From: Odiellus spinosus
Lineage: Eukaryota; Arthropoda; Arachnida; Opiliones; Phalangiidae
Reading direction: 5' to 3'
DNA: 64,000 nucleotides
Assembly: GCA_963920705.1 (NCBI GenBank)
Contig: OY987232.1
Location: 17,459,942 to 17,523,941 of the forward strand
Part shown: piece by piece, positions 11,101 to 21,948 of the stretch
How the letters are laid out: each line of letters starts with the position of its first letter
How positions within the stretch are numbered: the stretch's first letter is position 1
Translations under genes and position numbers: made by a program
Notes under the pieces: generated by a model
Seen by the model: only the letters and a program-made list of their open reading frames with translations
Told to the model about the DNA's origin: nothing
Database searches by the model: none

Positions 11101-14085
11101 ATTTATAAGTTCAAGAGTATATTTTTGTTGATGAATTAACTCTCTGTAAGGAAATATGTCTACATAATCTTTTATTATTTAGAAAGCGTGAAAATTCTCA
11201 CAGGGAAATATGTTTAACAGGGCGTACATAAATATAATTTTAACTTTAAAGATTGCTTGTCTTTAGAAAAAGAGATGTTTCTTAAATTCAAGCATGAAAG
11301 AATTTCGTTCCAAAAGGAAGGGTCTAATTAAATTTCAAAGCGCTAATGAGAGTTAAATATTCAAAAATAACCAGAAATAAATTTAAAGTTGGAAAAAAAT
11401 TATTTCAGATTATTTTTTTTTCGAATTAATCGTTTGTGACTCAAAAAATGCAATTTTTAAAAATAAGATAAGTTTTAAATGGATAAGGTTTATCTGAAGA
11501 TAAGTTCGAAGCTTTATCTATTAACTAGTTGTGTTAAAACGTATAACATTTGATAAGGACATTATCTAAATGAATTCGTGTCAAATAAAATAATTCAAAT
11601 TTGCAATTCGAGGAAAATTATTATTTCGATCAAAAAATATAATATTTTCAAATTGTTCTTACGTCATAGGTATCAAATATGGGCCTATTCTTTTAATATT
11701 CAGACATTACAAGCGCCGTTGAAGGCCGAAATAATATGATTGGTCCGAATTTATATTTACTTTTAATCAAATTTATCGAATTCAAAAAATTATGAAAAAA
11801 TTCGGAAATTCTTTTTTTGGCATGGTGATTGATTCAAAACCATTTTAAACTCCAATTTTCCCTTCTAATCTTCGGATAAACCTTTCCCTTCTAATCTTCG
11901 GATAAACCCTTCCCTTCTAATCTTCGGATAAACCCTTCCCTTCTAATCTTCGGATAAACCCTTCCCTTCTAATCTTCGGATAAACCCTTCCCTTCTAATC
12001 TTCGGATAAACCCTTCCCTTCTAATCTTCGGATAAACCCTTCCCTTCTAATCTTCGGATAAACCCTTCCCTTCTAATCTTCGGATAAACCCTTCCCTTCT
12101 AATCTTCGGATAAACCCTTCCCTTCTAATCTTCGGATAAACCCTTCCCTTCTAATCTTCGGATAAACCTTTCCTTTCTAATCTTCGGATAAACCTTTCCC
12201 TTCTAATCTTCGGATAAACCTTTCCCTTCTAATCTTCGGATAAACCTTTCCCTTCTAATCTTCGGATAAACCTTTCCCTTCTAATCTTCGGATAAACCCT
12301 TCCCTTCTAATCTTCGGATAAACCCTTCCCTTCTAATCTTCGGATAAACCCTTCCCTTCTAATCTTCGGATAAACCCTTCCCTTCTAATCTTCGGATAAA
12401 CCCTTCCCTTCTAATCTTCGGATAAACCCTTCCCTTCTAATCTTCGGATAAACCCTTCCCTTCTAATCTTCGGCTAAACCCTTCCCTTCTAATCTTCGGC
12501 TAAACCCTTCCCTTCTAATCTTCGGCTAAACCCTTCCCTTCTAATCTTCGGATAAACCCTTCCCTTCTAATCTTCGGATAAACCCTTCCCTTCGAATCTT
12601 CGGATAAACCCTTCCCTTCTAATCTTCGGATAAACCCTTCCCTTCTAATCTTCGGATAAACCCTTCCCTTCTAATCTTCGGATAAACCCTTCCCTTCTAA
12701 TCTTCGGATAAACCCTTCCCTTCTAATCTTCGGATAAACCCTTCCCTTCTAATCTTCGGATAAACCCTTCCCTTCTAATCTTCGGATAAACCCTTCCCTT
12801 CTAATCTTCGGATAAACCCTTCCCTTCTAATCTTCGGATAAACCCTTCCCTTCTAATCTTCGGATAAACCCTTCCCTTCTAATCTTCGGATAAACCCTTC
12901 CCTTCTAATCTTCGGATAAACCCTTCCCTTCTAATCTTCGGATAAACCCTTCCCTTCTAATCTTCGGATAAACCCTTCCCTTCTAATCTTCGGATAAACC
13001 CTTCCCTTCTAATCTTCGGATAAACCCTTCCCTTCTAATCTTCGGATAAACCCTTCCCTTCTAATCTTCGGATAAACCCTTCCCTTCTAATCTTCGGATA
13101 AACCCTTCCCTTCTAATCTTCGGATAAACCCTTCCCTTCTAATCTTCGGATAAACCCTTCCCTTCTAATCTTCGGATAAACCCTTCCCTTCTAATCTTCG
13201 GATAAACCCTTCCCTTCTAATCTTCGGATAAACCCTTCCCTTCTAATCTTCGGATAAACCCTTCCCTTCTAATCTTCGGATAAACCCTTCCCTTCTAATC
13301 TTCGGATAAACCCTTCCCTTCTAATCTTCGGATAAACCCTTCCCTTCTAATCTTCGGATAAACCCTTCCCTTCTAATCTTCGGATAAACCCTTCCCTTCT
13401 AATCTTCGGATAAACCCTTCCCTTCTAATCTTCGGATAAACCCTTCCCTTCTAATCTTCGGATAAACCCTTCCCTTCTAATCTTCGGATAAACCCTTCCC
13501 TTCTAATCTTCGGATAAACCCTTCCCTTCTAATCTTCGGATAAACCCTTCCCTTCTAATCTTCGGATAAACCCTTCCCTTCTAATCTTCGGATAAACCCT
13601 TCCCTTCTAATCTTCGGATAAACCCTTCCCTTCTAATCTTCGGATAAACCCTTCCCTTCTAATCTTCGGATAAACCCTTCCCTTCTAATCTTCGGATAAA
13701 CCCTTCCCTTCTAATCTTCGGATAAACCCTTCCCTTCTAATCTTCGGATAAACCCTTCCCTTCTAATCTTCGGATAAACCCTTCCCTTCTAATCTTCGGA
13801 TAAACCCTTCCCTTCTAATCTTCGGATAAACCTTTCCCTTCTAATCTTCGGATAAACCTTTCCCTTTTAATCTTCGGATAAACCTTTCCCTTTTAATCTT
13901 CGGATAAACCTTTCCCTTTTAATCTTCGGATAAACCTTTCCCTTCTAATCTTCGGATAAACCCTTCCCTTCTAATCTTCGGATAAACTCTATCTTTATAA
14001 AAAAAATTGGTTGCAAACATTTAATTCAAAATTAAAAATATCTACAAGAGTAATTAAAAAGCGGTCTTACTTTTGGCGTCATCAT
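5182..14085 (-). CDS. Very large secreted low-complexity repeat protein (probable cuticle/extracellular matrix)
   Basis: I do not recognise a named family. One open exon, 5182-11034, encodes about 1950 residues. The frame has no ATG at its start; it is preceded by an acceptor (ttttgacag, minus strand). A matching first exon, 14071-14085, reads MMTPK followed by donor gtaaga, phase 0. Joined, the N-terminus is MMTPKILTISLFIFTLIHQE, a convincing signal peptide, giving about 1955 aa. The body is rich in Asn, Pro, Gln and Thr with many N-x-S/T sites. Residues about 930-1115 are tandem LPDGRSPNGR-like units; residues about 1400-1665 are tandem units of about 13 residues of DYNQQGVNKHQ type. The C-terminus has a Thr run and the segment PITLLLYIDSKG. 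No chitin-binding core is visible, so matrix function is inferred from secretion, composition and cuticle neighbours. Exon 1 is the least certain part; predicted intron 1 contains a 2.1-kb minisatellite. Confidence 0.7.
6050..6838 (-). repeat. Coding tandem repeat, Asn/Gln-rich units
   Basis: About twenty imperfect units of mostly 39 bp, each encoding a variant of DYNQQGVNKHQ plus two residues. Units with NEFN interrupt the series at intervals, suggesting a higher-order repeat of several units. Length is always a multiple of three, so the reading frame of the large secreted protein is kept. Confidence 0.85.
7710..8250 (-). repeat. Coding tandem repeat, PDG/PNG-rich units
   Basis: Basic 15-bp units encode LPDGR, SPNGR and similar pentapeptides. 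Between about 7800 and 8045 they are organised in 60-bp higher-order units (LPNDRYPDGRLPNERLPDGQ type). This is a proline-glycine-turn-rich region of the large secreted protein. All units keep frame. Confidence 0.85.
11470..11760. repeat. Diverged copies of dispersed repeats F and I
   Basis: About 11470-11600 resembles repeat F at 41490-41570 (a tttatctgaagataag-like core, then acgtataac). About 11655-11745 resembles repeat I near 22375-22470 (cctattcttttaat, then gccgttgaag). Both lie in predicted intron 1 of the large secreted-protein gene. Confidence 0.5.
11857..13986. repeat. 26-bp minisatellite array 1
   Basis: About 82 head-to-tail copies of a 26-bp unit containing cccttctaatcttcggataa. 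The central part is almost perfectly uniform; variants at the ends (ccttt for cccttc, ttttaatc for ttctaatc, ggcta for ggata) are clustered, as expected from unequal exchange that homogenises the centre. The unit in reverse reads tttatccgaagat, which resembles the core of dispersed repeat F (tttacccgaagata), so the array may have grown from an F copy. It lies in predicted intron 1 of the large secreted-protein gene. Confidence 0.95.
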
Positions 14086-14817
14086 TTAGTTAGGCATATC
14101 ACTTATTTAATCCTTGGGATGATCCTTTAACTTTTTTAGTTTTTAAATTTAACACACGAAGTCGTACAAATATGGTTTCCAAATAAATTAGATCAATCCC
14201 TGTCGAAAGAATTAAAATTTTACTTTCTAAATCCACGACGCGAAGACGAACACTACAATCTTCTTTAAACCTTAATCCTTCTAATCCAAAAGAAGTTATT
14301 CAAAAACTATCCGCGACATTTCCGAGTTTCCTTGTTAAAGAAGAAGTTCTTCTAGGCGTCTCGCCTTTACCTCAAACTCTAAATAATTCCACACCAAATT
14401 TCAGACAAAAGTGAACAATTTTACTTTTTTTTTTACCGGTTCTTTCCTGGCCTTTCGCGCTTGGCATGTCAAACGTCACGATATATTAGTTATTATTGTG
14501 TTCACGCACGATATTTAACTAAAGAAGATGTGTTCGTAAGATAAACTGACTTAGATTCATTCAATTTTTAACCAATATACCCCAAATACTATTGAAATGA
14601 AATATTTTTCTTTTAATTGAGCAAAACTTATAGCTTCTTCAACCATTTATAATTATTTATTTTTTACTTTAAACTTTATTTAATAGCTAATAGAACTTTG
14701 AAGGAATCTTTTCCATTTCAATAATAATAATAATTATTATAATAAAAGTATCAGTTCGTGTTTCGTGAAACTCTGGACAATTTCTAACTCATTTTAAAAC
14801 TCTTTAACCTGATTTTT
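14086..14817. other. Upstream region of the large secreted-protein gene
   Basis: AT-rich sequence upstream of the predicted first exon on the minus strand, expected to hold its 5' UTR and promoter. I could not place a convincing TATA box or initiator. No other gene seen. Confidence 0.4.
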
Positions 14818-15237
14818 TTTAATCGATTTCTTATCAGTAAATATTTAAATATTGAACTAGAAATAAATTTAAAACTTAGGCTTAGCTGGATTCATGGAGA
14901 TTCTGAATTTCTTCGCATTGAAGAGTCATCGACCAATGAACAAAGGCTTCTCGTTAAGGCGAGATCTTAATCCAATAACATTCAGTAATAAATTAATAAA
15001 TTAATTAAAATTAAACTGCTTAGCTGGATTCATGGAGACCCTGAATATCTTCGTCTTGATCGAATGTTACTTGTAGTCTCACCTTAAGATCTCTCCTTTC
15101 ATTGGTCGATGACTCTTCAATGCGAAGAAATTCATGATGTCCATAAATATATCTAAGCCTATTTTAAATTTATTTCTAGTTTAATATTTGTTTAAATTTT
15201 GGTTTAGGCCTATTTAAAGATAAGTAATCGATCAAAT
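14818..15237. mobile_element. MITE family D, copy 1
   Basis: Two inverted arms face each other. The left arm ends in gaaataaatttaaaacttaggc and gcttagctggattcatggag; the right arm carries the reverse complement ending in the mirrored block near 15170-15235. The centre contains further hairpins around gaccaatgaacaaagg / cctttcattggtcgatg. No ORF. The terminal AAAGGGAGAATG seen in other copies is lost here. Confidence 0.75.
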
Positions 15238-15628
15238 TAATTTTGTTAGATTTCATTATCCCTTTAACTAGTTTTAGTAAGAATTTTGCTGAAACTATTT
15301 TTATTTTTTATCATTTATTGGTATTTGGATGAAAATTTCGTTTTCATAAATTTATTGAACCGTTAAAATTTAAATAAACGTTCCTAACAATTGGTTAAAC
15401 GTTTTTCTAAATATTTCATTGTATTATTATGAATATATTAACTACCGTATCAAATAGAAAAATTTGGGCTAACAGTAATATAGTTCTGTTATGTTTATTT
15501 TAAATAACAGAGGAAAAGATTTTACTTCGTACTGAATTTTTGAATAAATTTCTAATATGATTGTTTTAAATGGTTACGCTGTTTTGTGAACAAAAATATA
15601 GTATGTCGTTCAAACACTTCACTTTAAT
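15238..15628. other. Intergenic, nothing recognised
   Basis: AT-rich spacer between a family D MITE and minisatellite array 2. No gene or repeat supported. Confidence 0.5.
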
Positions 15629-18340
15629 GGTATTTGTTTGGGGTTATTTGAATGGTATTTGTTTGGGGTTATTTGAATGGTATTTGTTTGGGGGTTATTT
15701 GAATGGTATTTGTTTGGGGGTTATTTGAATGGTATTTGTTTGGGGGTTATTTGAATGGTATTTGTTTGGGGGTTATTTGAATGGTATTTGTTTGGGGGTT
15801 ATTTGAATGGTATTTGTTTGGGGGTTATTTGAATGGTATTTGTTTGGGGGTTATTTGAATGGTATTTGTTTGGGGGTTATTTGAATGGTATTTGTTTGGG
15901 GGTTATTTGAATGGTATTTGTTTGGGGGTTATTTGAATGGTATTTGTTTGGGGGTTATTTGAATGGTATTTGTTTGGGGGTTATTTGAATGGTATTTGTT
16001 TGGGGGTTATTTGAATGGTATTTGTTTGGGGGTTATTTGAATGGTATTTGTTTGGGGGTTATTTGAATGGTATTTGTTTGGGGGTTATTTGAATGGTATT
16101 TGTTTGGGGGTTATTTGAATGGTATTTGTTTGGGGGTTATTTGAATGGTATTTGTTTGGGGGTTATTTGAATGGTATTTGTTTGGGGGTTATTTGAATGG
16201 TATTTGTTTGGGGGTTATTTGAATGGTATTTGTTTGGGGGTTATTTGAATGGTATTTGTTTGGGGGTTATTTGAATGGTATTTGTTTGGGGGTTATTTGA
16301 ATGGTATTTGTTTGGGGGTTATTTGAATGGTATTTGTTTGGGGGTTATTTGAATGGTATTTGTTTGGGGGTTATTTGAATGGTATTTGTTTGGGGGTTAT
16401 TTGAATGGTATTTGTTTGGGGGTTATTTGAATGGTATTTGTTTGGGGGTTATTTGAATGGTATTTGTTTGGGGGTTATTTGAATGGTATTTGTTTGGGGG
16501 TTATTTGAATGGTATTTGTTTGGGGGTTATTTGAATGGTATTTGTTTGGGGGTTATTTGAATGGTATTTGTTTGGGGGTTATTTGAATGGTATTTGTTTG
16601 GGGGTTATTTGAATGGTATTTGTTTGGGGGTTATTTGAATGGTATTTGTTTGGGGGTTATTTGAATGGTATTTGTTTGGGGGTTATTTGAATGGTATTTG
16701 TTTGGGGGTTATTTGAATGGTATTTGTTTGGGGGTTATTTGAATGGTATTTGTTTGGGGGTTATTTGAATGGTATTTGTTTGGGGGTTATTTGAATGGTA
16801 TTTGTTTGGGGGTTATTTGAATGGTATTTGTTTGGGGGTTATTTGAATGGTATTTGTTTGGGGGTTATTTGAATGGTATTTGTTTGGGGGTTATTTGAAT
16901 GGTATTTGTTTGGGGGTTATTTGAATGGTATTTGTTTGGGGGTTATTTGAATGGTATTTGTTTGGGGGTTATTTGAATGGTATTTGTTTGGGGGTTATTT
17001 GAATGGTATTTGTTTGGGGGTTATTTGAATGGTATTTGTTTGGGGGTTATTTGAATGGTATTTGTTTGGGGGTTATTTGAATGGTATTTGTTTGGGGGTT
17101 ATTTGAATGGTATTTGTTTGGGGGTTATTTGAATGGTATTTGTTTGGGGGTTATTTGAATGGTATTTGTTTGGGGGTTATTTGAATGGTATTTGTTTGGG
17201 GGTTATTTGAATGGTATTTGTTTGGGGGTTATTTGAATGGTATTTGTTTGGGGGTTATTTGAATGGTATTTGTTTGGGGGTTATTTGAATGGTATTTGTT
17301 TGGGGGTTATTTGAATGGTATTTGGTTTGGGGGTTATTTGAATGGTATTTGGTTTGGGGGTTATTTGAATGGTATTTGTTTGGGGGTTATTTGAATGGTA
17401 TTTGTTTGGGGGTTATTTGAATGGTATTTGTTTGGGGGTTATTTGAATGGTATTTGTTTGGGGGTTATTTGAATGGTATTTGTTTGGGGGTTATTTGAAT
17501 GGTATTTGTTTGGGGGTTATTTGAATGGTATTTGTTTGGGGGTTATTTGAATGGTATTTGTTTGGGGGTTATTTGAATGGTATTTGTTTGGGGGTTATTT
17601 GAATGGTATTTGTTTGGGGGTTATTTGAATGGTATTTGTTTGGGGGTTATTTGAATGGTATTTGTTTGGGGGTTATTTGAATGGTATTTGTTTGGGGGTT
17701 ATTTGAATGGTATTTGTTTGGGGGTTATTTGAATGGTATTTGTTTGGGGGTTATTTGAATGGTATTTGTTTGGGGTTATTTGAATGGTATTTGTTTGGGG
17801 TTATTTGAATGGTATTTGTTTGGGGTTATTTGAATGGTATTTGTTTGGGGTTATTTGAATGGTATTTGTTTGGGGGGTTATTTGAATGGTATTTGTTTGG
17901 GGGTATTTGAATGGTATTTGTTTGGGGGTTATTTGAATGGTATTTGTTTGGGGGTTATTTGAATGGTATTTGTTTGGGGGTTATTTGAATGGTATTTGTT
18001 TGGGGGTTATTTGAATGGTATTTGTTTGGGGGTTATTTGAATGGTATTTGTTTGGGGGTTATTTGAATGGTATTTGTTTGGGGGTTATTTGAATGGTATT
18101 TGTTTGGGGGTTATTTGAATGGTATTTGTTTGGGGGTTATTTGAATGGTATTTGTTTGGGGGTTATTTGAATGGTATTTGTTTGGGGGTTATTTGAATGG
18201 TATTTGTTTGGGGGTTATTTGAATGGTATTTGTTTGGGGGTTATTTGAATGGTATTTGTTTGGGGGTTATTTGAATGGTATTTGTTTGGGGGTTATTTGA
18301 ATGGTATTTGTTTGGGGGTTATTTGAATGGTATTTGTTTG
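15629..18340. repeat. 26-bp minisatellite array 2 (G-rich)
   Basis: About 104 head-to-tail copies of a 26-bp unit containing ggtatttgtttgggggttat. Most units are identical and carry one run of five G. Variants are clustered: four-G units at the start and near 17770-17870, two units with an extra G (ggtatttggtttggggg) near 17320-17360, one six-G unit and one lacking a T near 17870-17905. The strand bias (G and T on plus) is strong. No gene is visible around it. Confidence 0.95.
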
Positions 18341-18880
18341 TGAATTGAATGTGTGTTGAAGATTCGTAGATTTCCGTCTGTAAAATAATTGTTGGATCCC
18401 CATACTTTAATTCCAATTAAATCCAATTAAATTGTTTTAAAATCAAACAGTTTCATATAATAATTGCAATTATATTCAATTTCGTGTGCGTGCATATTTC
18501 CTACCAGGATGATCAAACAATAAACCTAAATATGATTATTGTTACCACCTCACCCTTCCGTTAAAATTATTTGCTAGAGAAGTGTTGCGAATCTTTGAGT
18601 GAACAAATTTGAAATTTATCAAATTTCGTTATGAGGGAAAGTGGGAAATCTTAAAACAAAATCATCTAAATATTTCGAAAAGGAAGTGGTTATTGTTGAA
18701 CCGGTAGCCTCGTGTTTATTGTACCATAGTTTAAATTTACATTTTTTTAAATAATTATATTTAATATACCCCTTTCTTTAAAGTAACCAAAATTTACCTT
18801 AGATTCAATCATATTTAATAAGTATATGTTAACAATACATCTACTGATAATTATCCAAAGGCTTAATGACACGGTTTTTG
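18341..18880. other. Intergenic, nothing recognised
   Basis: AT-rich spacer between two tandem arrays. Short ORFs here have no recognisable features. Confidence 0.5.
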
Positions 18881-20030
18881 TTTGTAAGCCTTGGTTATTT
18901 TCTAAGACTGGTAACAAGATCACACAAACACCATTATATACCCATGAAGCTTCTAAGCCTTGGCTACTTTCTAAGACTAGTAACGAGATCACAAAAACAC
19001 CATTATTTACCCATAAAATTCTAACATGAAGCTTCTAAGCCTTGGCTACTTTCTAAGACTAGTAACAAGATCACAAAAACACAATTATTTTCCCATAAAA
19101 TTATAAGACGCAGCTAAGCCTTGGCTACTTTCTAAGACTAGTAACAAGATCACAAAAACACCATTATTTACCCATAAAATTATAAGACGAAGCTAAGCCT
19201 TGGCTACTTTCTAAGACTAGTATCAAGATCACAAAAACACCATTATTTACCCATAAAACTCTAACACTTAGCTTCTAAGCCTTGGCTACTTACTAAGACT
19301 AGTAACAAGATCGCAAAAACACCATTATTTACCCATAAAATTCTAACATGAAGCTTCTAAGCCTTGGCTACTTTCTAAGACTAGTAAAGAGATCATAAAA
19401 ACATCACTTTTTACCCATAAAAGTCTAACACGAAGCTTCTAAGCCTTGGCTACTTTCTAAGACTAGTAACAAGATAACAAAAACACAATTATTTTCCCAT
19501 AAAATTCTAACACGAAGCTTCTAAGTCTTGGCTACTTTCTAAGACTAGTATCAAGATCACAAAAACACCATTATTTACCCATAAAATTCTAACATGAAGC
19601 TTCTAAGCCTTGGCTACTTTCTAAGACTAGTAACAAGATCACAAAAACACAATTATTTTCCCATAAAATTATAAGACGAAGCTAAGCCTTGGCTACTTTC
19701 TAAGACTAGTAACAAGATCACAAAAACACCATTATTTACCCATAAAATTATAAGACGAAGCTAAGCCTTGGCTACTTTCTAAGACTAGTAACGAGATCAC
19801 AAAAACACCATTATTTACCCATAAAATTATATGACGAAGCTAAGCCTTGGCTACTTTCTAAGACTAGTAACAAGATCACAAAAAACGCCATTATTTACCC
19901 ATAAAATTATAAGACGAAGCTAAGCCTTGGCTACTTTCTAAGACTAGTAACAAGATCACAAAACACAATTATTTTCCCATAAAATTCTAACACGAAGCTT
20001 CTAAGCCTTGGCTACTTTCTAAGACTAGTC
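18881..20030. repeat. Tandem array, 77-82-bp units
   Basis: About fifteen units beginning aagccttggctactttctaa, followed by gactagtaacaagatcac and a cccataaaatt block. Spacing alternates between about 79 and 82 bp according to whether the unit ends in ataagacgaag or tctaacatgaagcttc, so at least two subtypes are interspersed. The phrase gctaagccttggct also occurs in the palindromic MITE at 35985-36468, a possible source of the unit. Confidence 0.9.
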
Positions 20031-20620
20031 TATTTGCCCCTAAACTGTTTTTCAACGTCAATTTTTTGCTGTTTATCAGTAAATAAACTCCGATTTCTGT
20101 TTCAATTAAATTTTATTATTTTTCCAAAAAAATGATGCATATATATATTTAACAACAAAAAACCCTGTTTTTCCAGTTTTGTACATAATTTAATGTTTTA
20201 TTAGTCTTCTCTAGTCCTTAGCACTTTCTAAAAACTACTCATGTCTGTAATATAGAATTAATTAATCTATATAAATAAGTTAAACGTTGACATTATCAAA
20301 ATTACTTTTTTCTAAAAAAAATCGTATATTATAATTGGGTGAATTTCATAATGAAAATGATTATGTCACTTAGCATAAGTGGATCATCTCTTCTAAGTTA
20401 CACATCCATCGTATTCAGTAAAGTAAACCAGCGATAACCTATAAATAAATCTTCCTGAGGCACGTTTCTCATTGGCTAAACTATTGTACTTCTATTACAG
20501 AGGGTCTAAAGCATTTCCCAATTTTTTTCTTAACAGGAAAAGAGTTCTGCGCATCTGTTTTGCGTCTCTCGCTTATCTTTATGTACTTTATTAACAAATT
20601 TTGACGTTACTTCCCTCAGA
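20031..20620. other. Intergenic, nothing recognised
   Basis: AT-rich spacer. No coding or repeat structure that I can support. Confidence 0.5.
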
Positions 20621-20627
20621 GTACGTA

Positions 20628-21320
20628 ATTTGGGCTCAAAATATAATGATATGGGCTCAAAATATAGTGATATGGGCTCAAAATATAGTGATATGGGCTC
20701 AAAATATAGTGATATGGGCTCAAAATATAGTGATATGGGCTCAAAATATAGTGATATGGGCTCAAAATATAGTGATATGGGCTCAAAATATAGTGATATG
20801 GGCTCAAAATATAGTGATATGGGCTCAAAATATAGTGATATGGGCTCAAAATATAGTGATATGGGCTCAAAATATAGTGATATGGGCTCAAAATATAGTA
20901 ATGAGTTCTAAATTGAGTAATATCGGCGCAAAATATAGTAATTTATTGGCTCGAAATATAGTAATTTATTGGCTCTAAACATAGTAATATTGACTTGGAA
21001 TATAGTAATATGGGCTCGAAATATAGTAATATTGACTTGGAATATAGTAATATGGGCTCGAAAAATAATGTGGGCTCGAAAAATATTACTATGGGCTCGA
21101 AATAGATTAATATTGGCTCGAAATAGAGTAATATTGGCTCGAAATAGAGTAATATGGGCTCGAAATAGTAATCATAGCACAGAAATAGTAGAATGGGCTC
21201 AGAAGGAGTAGTATAGGCTCATAATAGAGTAATATGGGCTCAGAATAGAGTTATATGGACTAAATATAGAAATTGGGCTCAGAAAGATTAGTACGGACCT
21301 AGAAAGTAATATGGACTCGA
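20628..21320. repeat. 21-bp minisatellite with decaying right half
   Basis: From 20628 to about 20900 there are 13 nearly perfect copies of the 21-bp unit atgggctcaaaatatagtga(t). To the right the units decay and change length (variants with ggctcgaaata or ggctcagaa) until about 21320. Because 21 is a multiple of three, several frames stay open on both strands; these ORFs are by-products and show no other coding sign. Confidence 0.9.
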
Positions 21321-21558
21321 AATATTGTCCCAGCATAAAGTAGCTTGTTTGGAAGGCAAAATTTAACTTGAGCTCTATGGTCGCCTAGCGGATGGTTTAT
21401 TTTCATTATTATTTGTTGGAGGGAATACGTGGAATGAGTACCGTTCATTGGCTAGAACCTTTGTGACGAAGTTTTTTTAAAGACCCACTGTTTACATTAT
21501 TATTGAATACGAAGAAATGTGTAAGTTATATTGATCTAGTAATAACAAAAGTCTATAT

Positions 21559-21910
21559 TTTTATTCCATAAAAGTAAACGACGTCCCGTCGCTTAATACT
21601 ATCAGCAAAGGTCCATTTTTACTTAAAAATAGTGAAAAAAAGTCATCACCCCTGTCTGGCTCGAGTTATTTGGACTCTTCCTCGATATTTTTAGTCGGGA
21701 GAGAGAGGCGAAATTTAGGCGGGCCACGCTTGCCTATCTTCCCTCCTTCCAACTCCGGAATGAATTTATCCGATGAGTGGCGCTTATAATTTCACTATTT
21801 ACACTCTGCGACCGCTAGAGGGTCTCGAATCAGAATCTGCCAGTACGTTTACCTGGAACTTTGCTGATAGCATTAAACTTTAGGGCGTTGTTTACTTTTA
21901 TGGAATAAAA
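21559..21910. mobile_element. MITE family C, copy 1
   Basis: Inverted ends ttccataaaagtaaac (from about 21563) and gtttacttttatggaa (to about 21905). Inner marks are cttaatactatcagcaaagg on the left and its partial mirror tttgctgatagcatt on the right. No ORF. It ends only about 40 bp downstream of the CP1 stop codon (minus strand), so it probably forms part of that gene's 3' UTR. Confidence 0.8.
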
Positions 21911-21948
21911 TGATATTTTTTTGGTAATAATTAATTTACTCGTATCAC

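Noticed and set aside
11645..11665. Alternative first exon ATGAC/gtaaga for the large secreted protein (minus strand)
   Set aside because: It would be phase 2 and does not join in frame to the exon at 11034, unlike MMTPK at 14071-14085.
20601..20978. ORFs of MGSKYSD or similar heptapeptide repeats on both strands
   Set aside because: They are by-products of a 21-bp minisatellite that is open in several frames.
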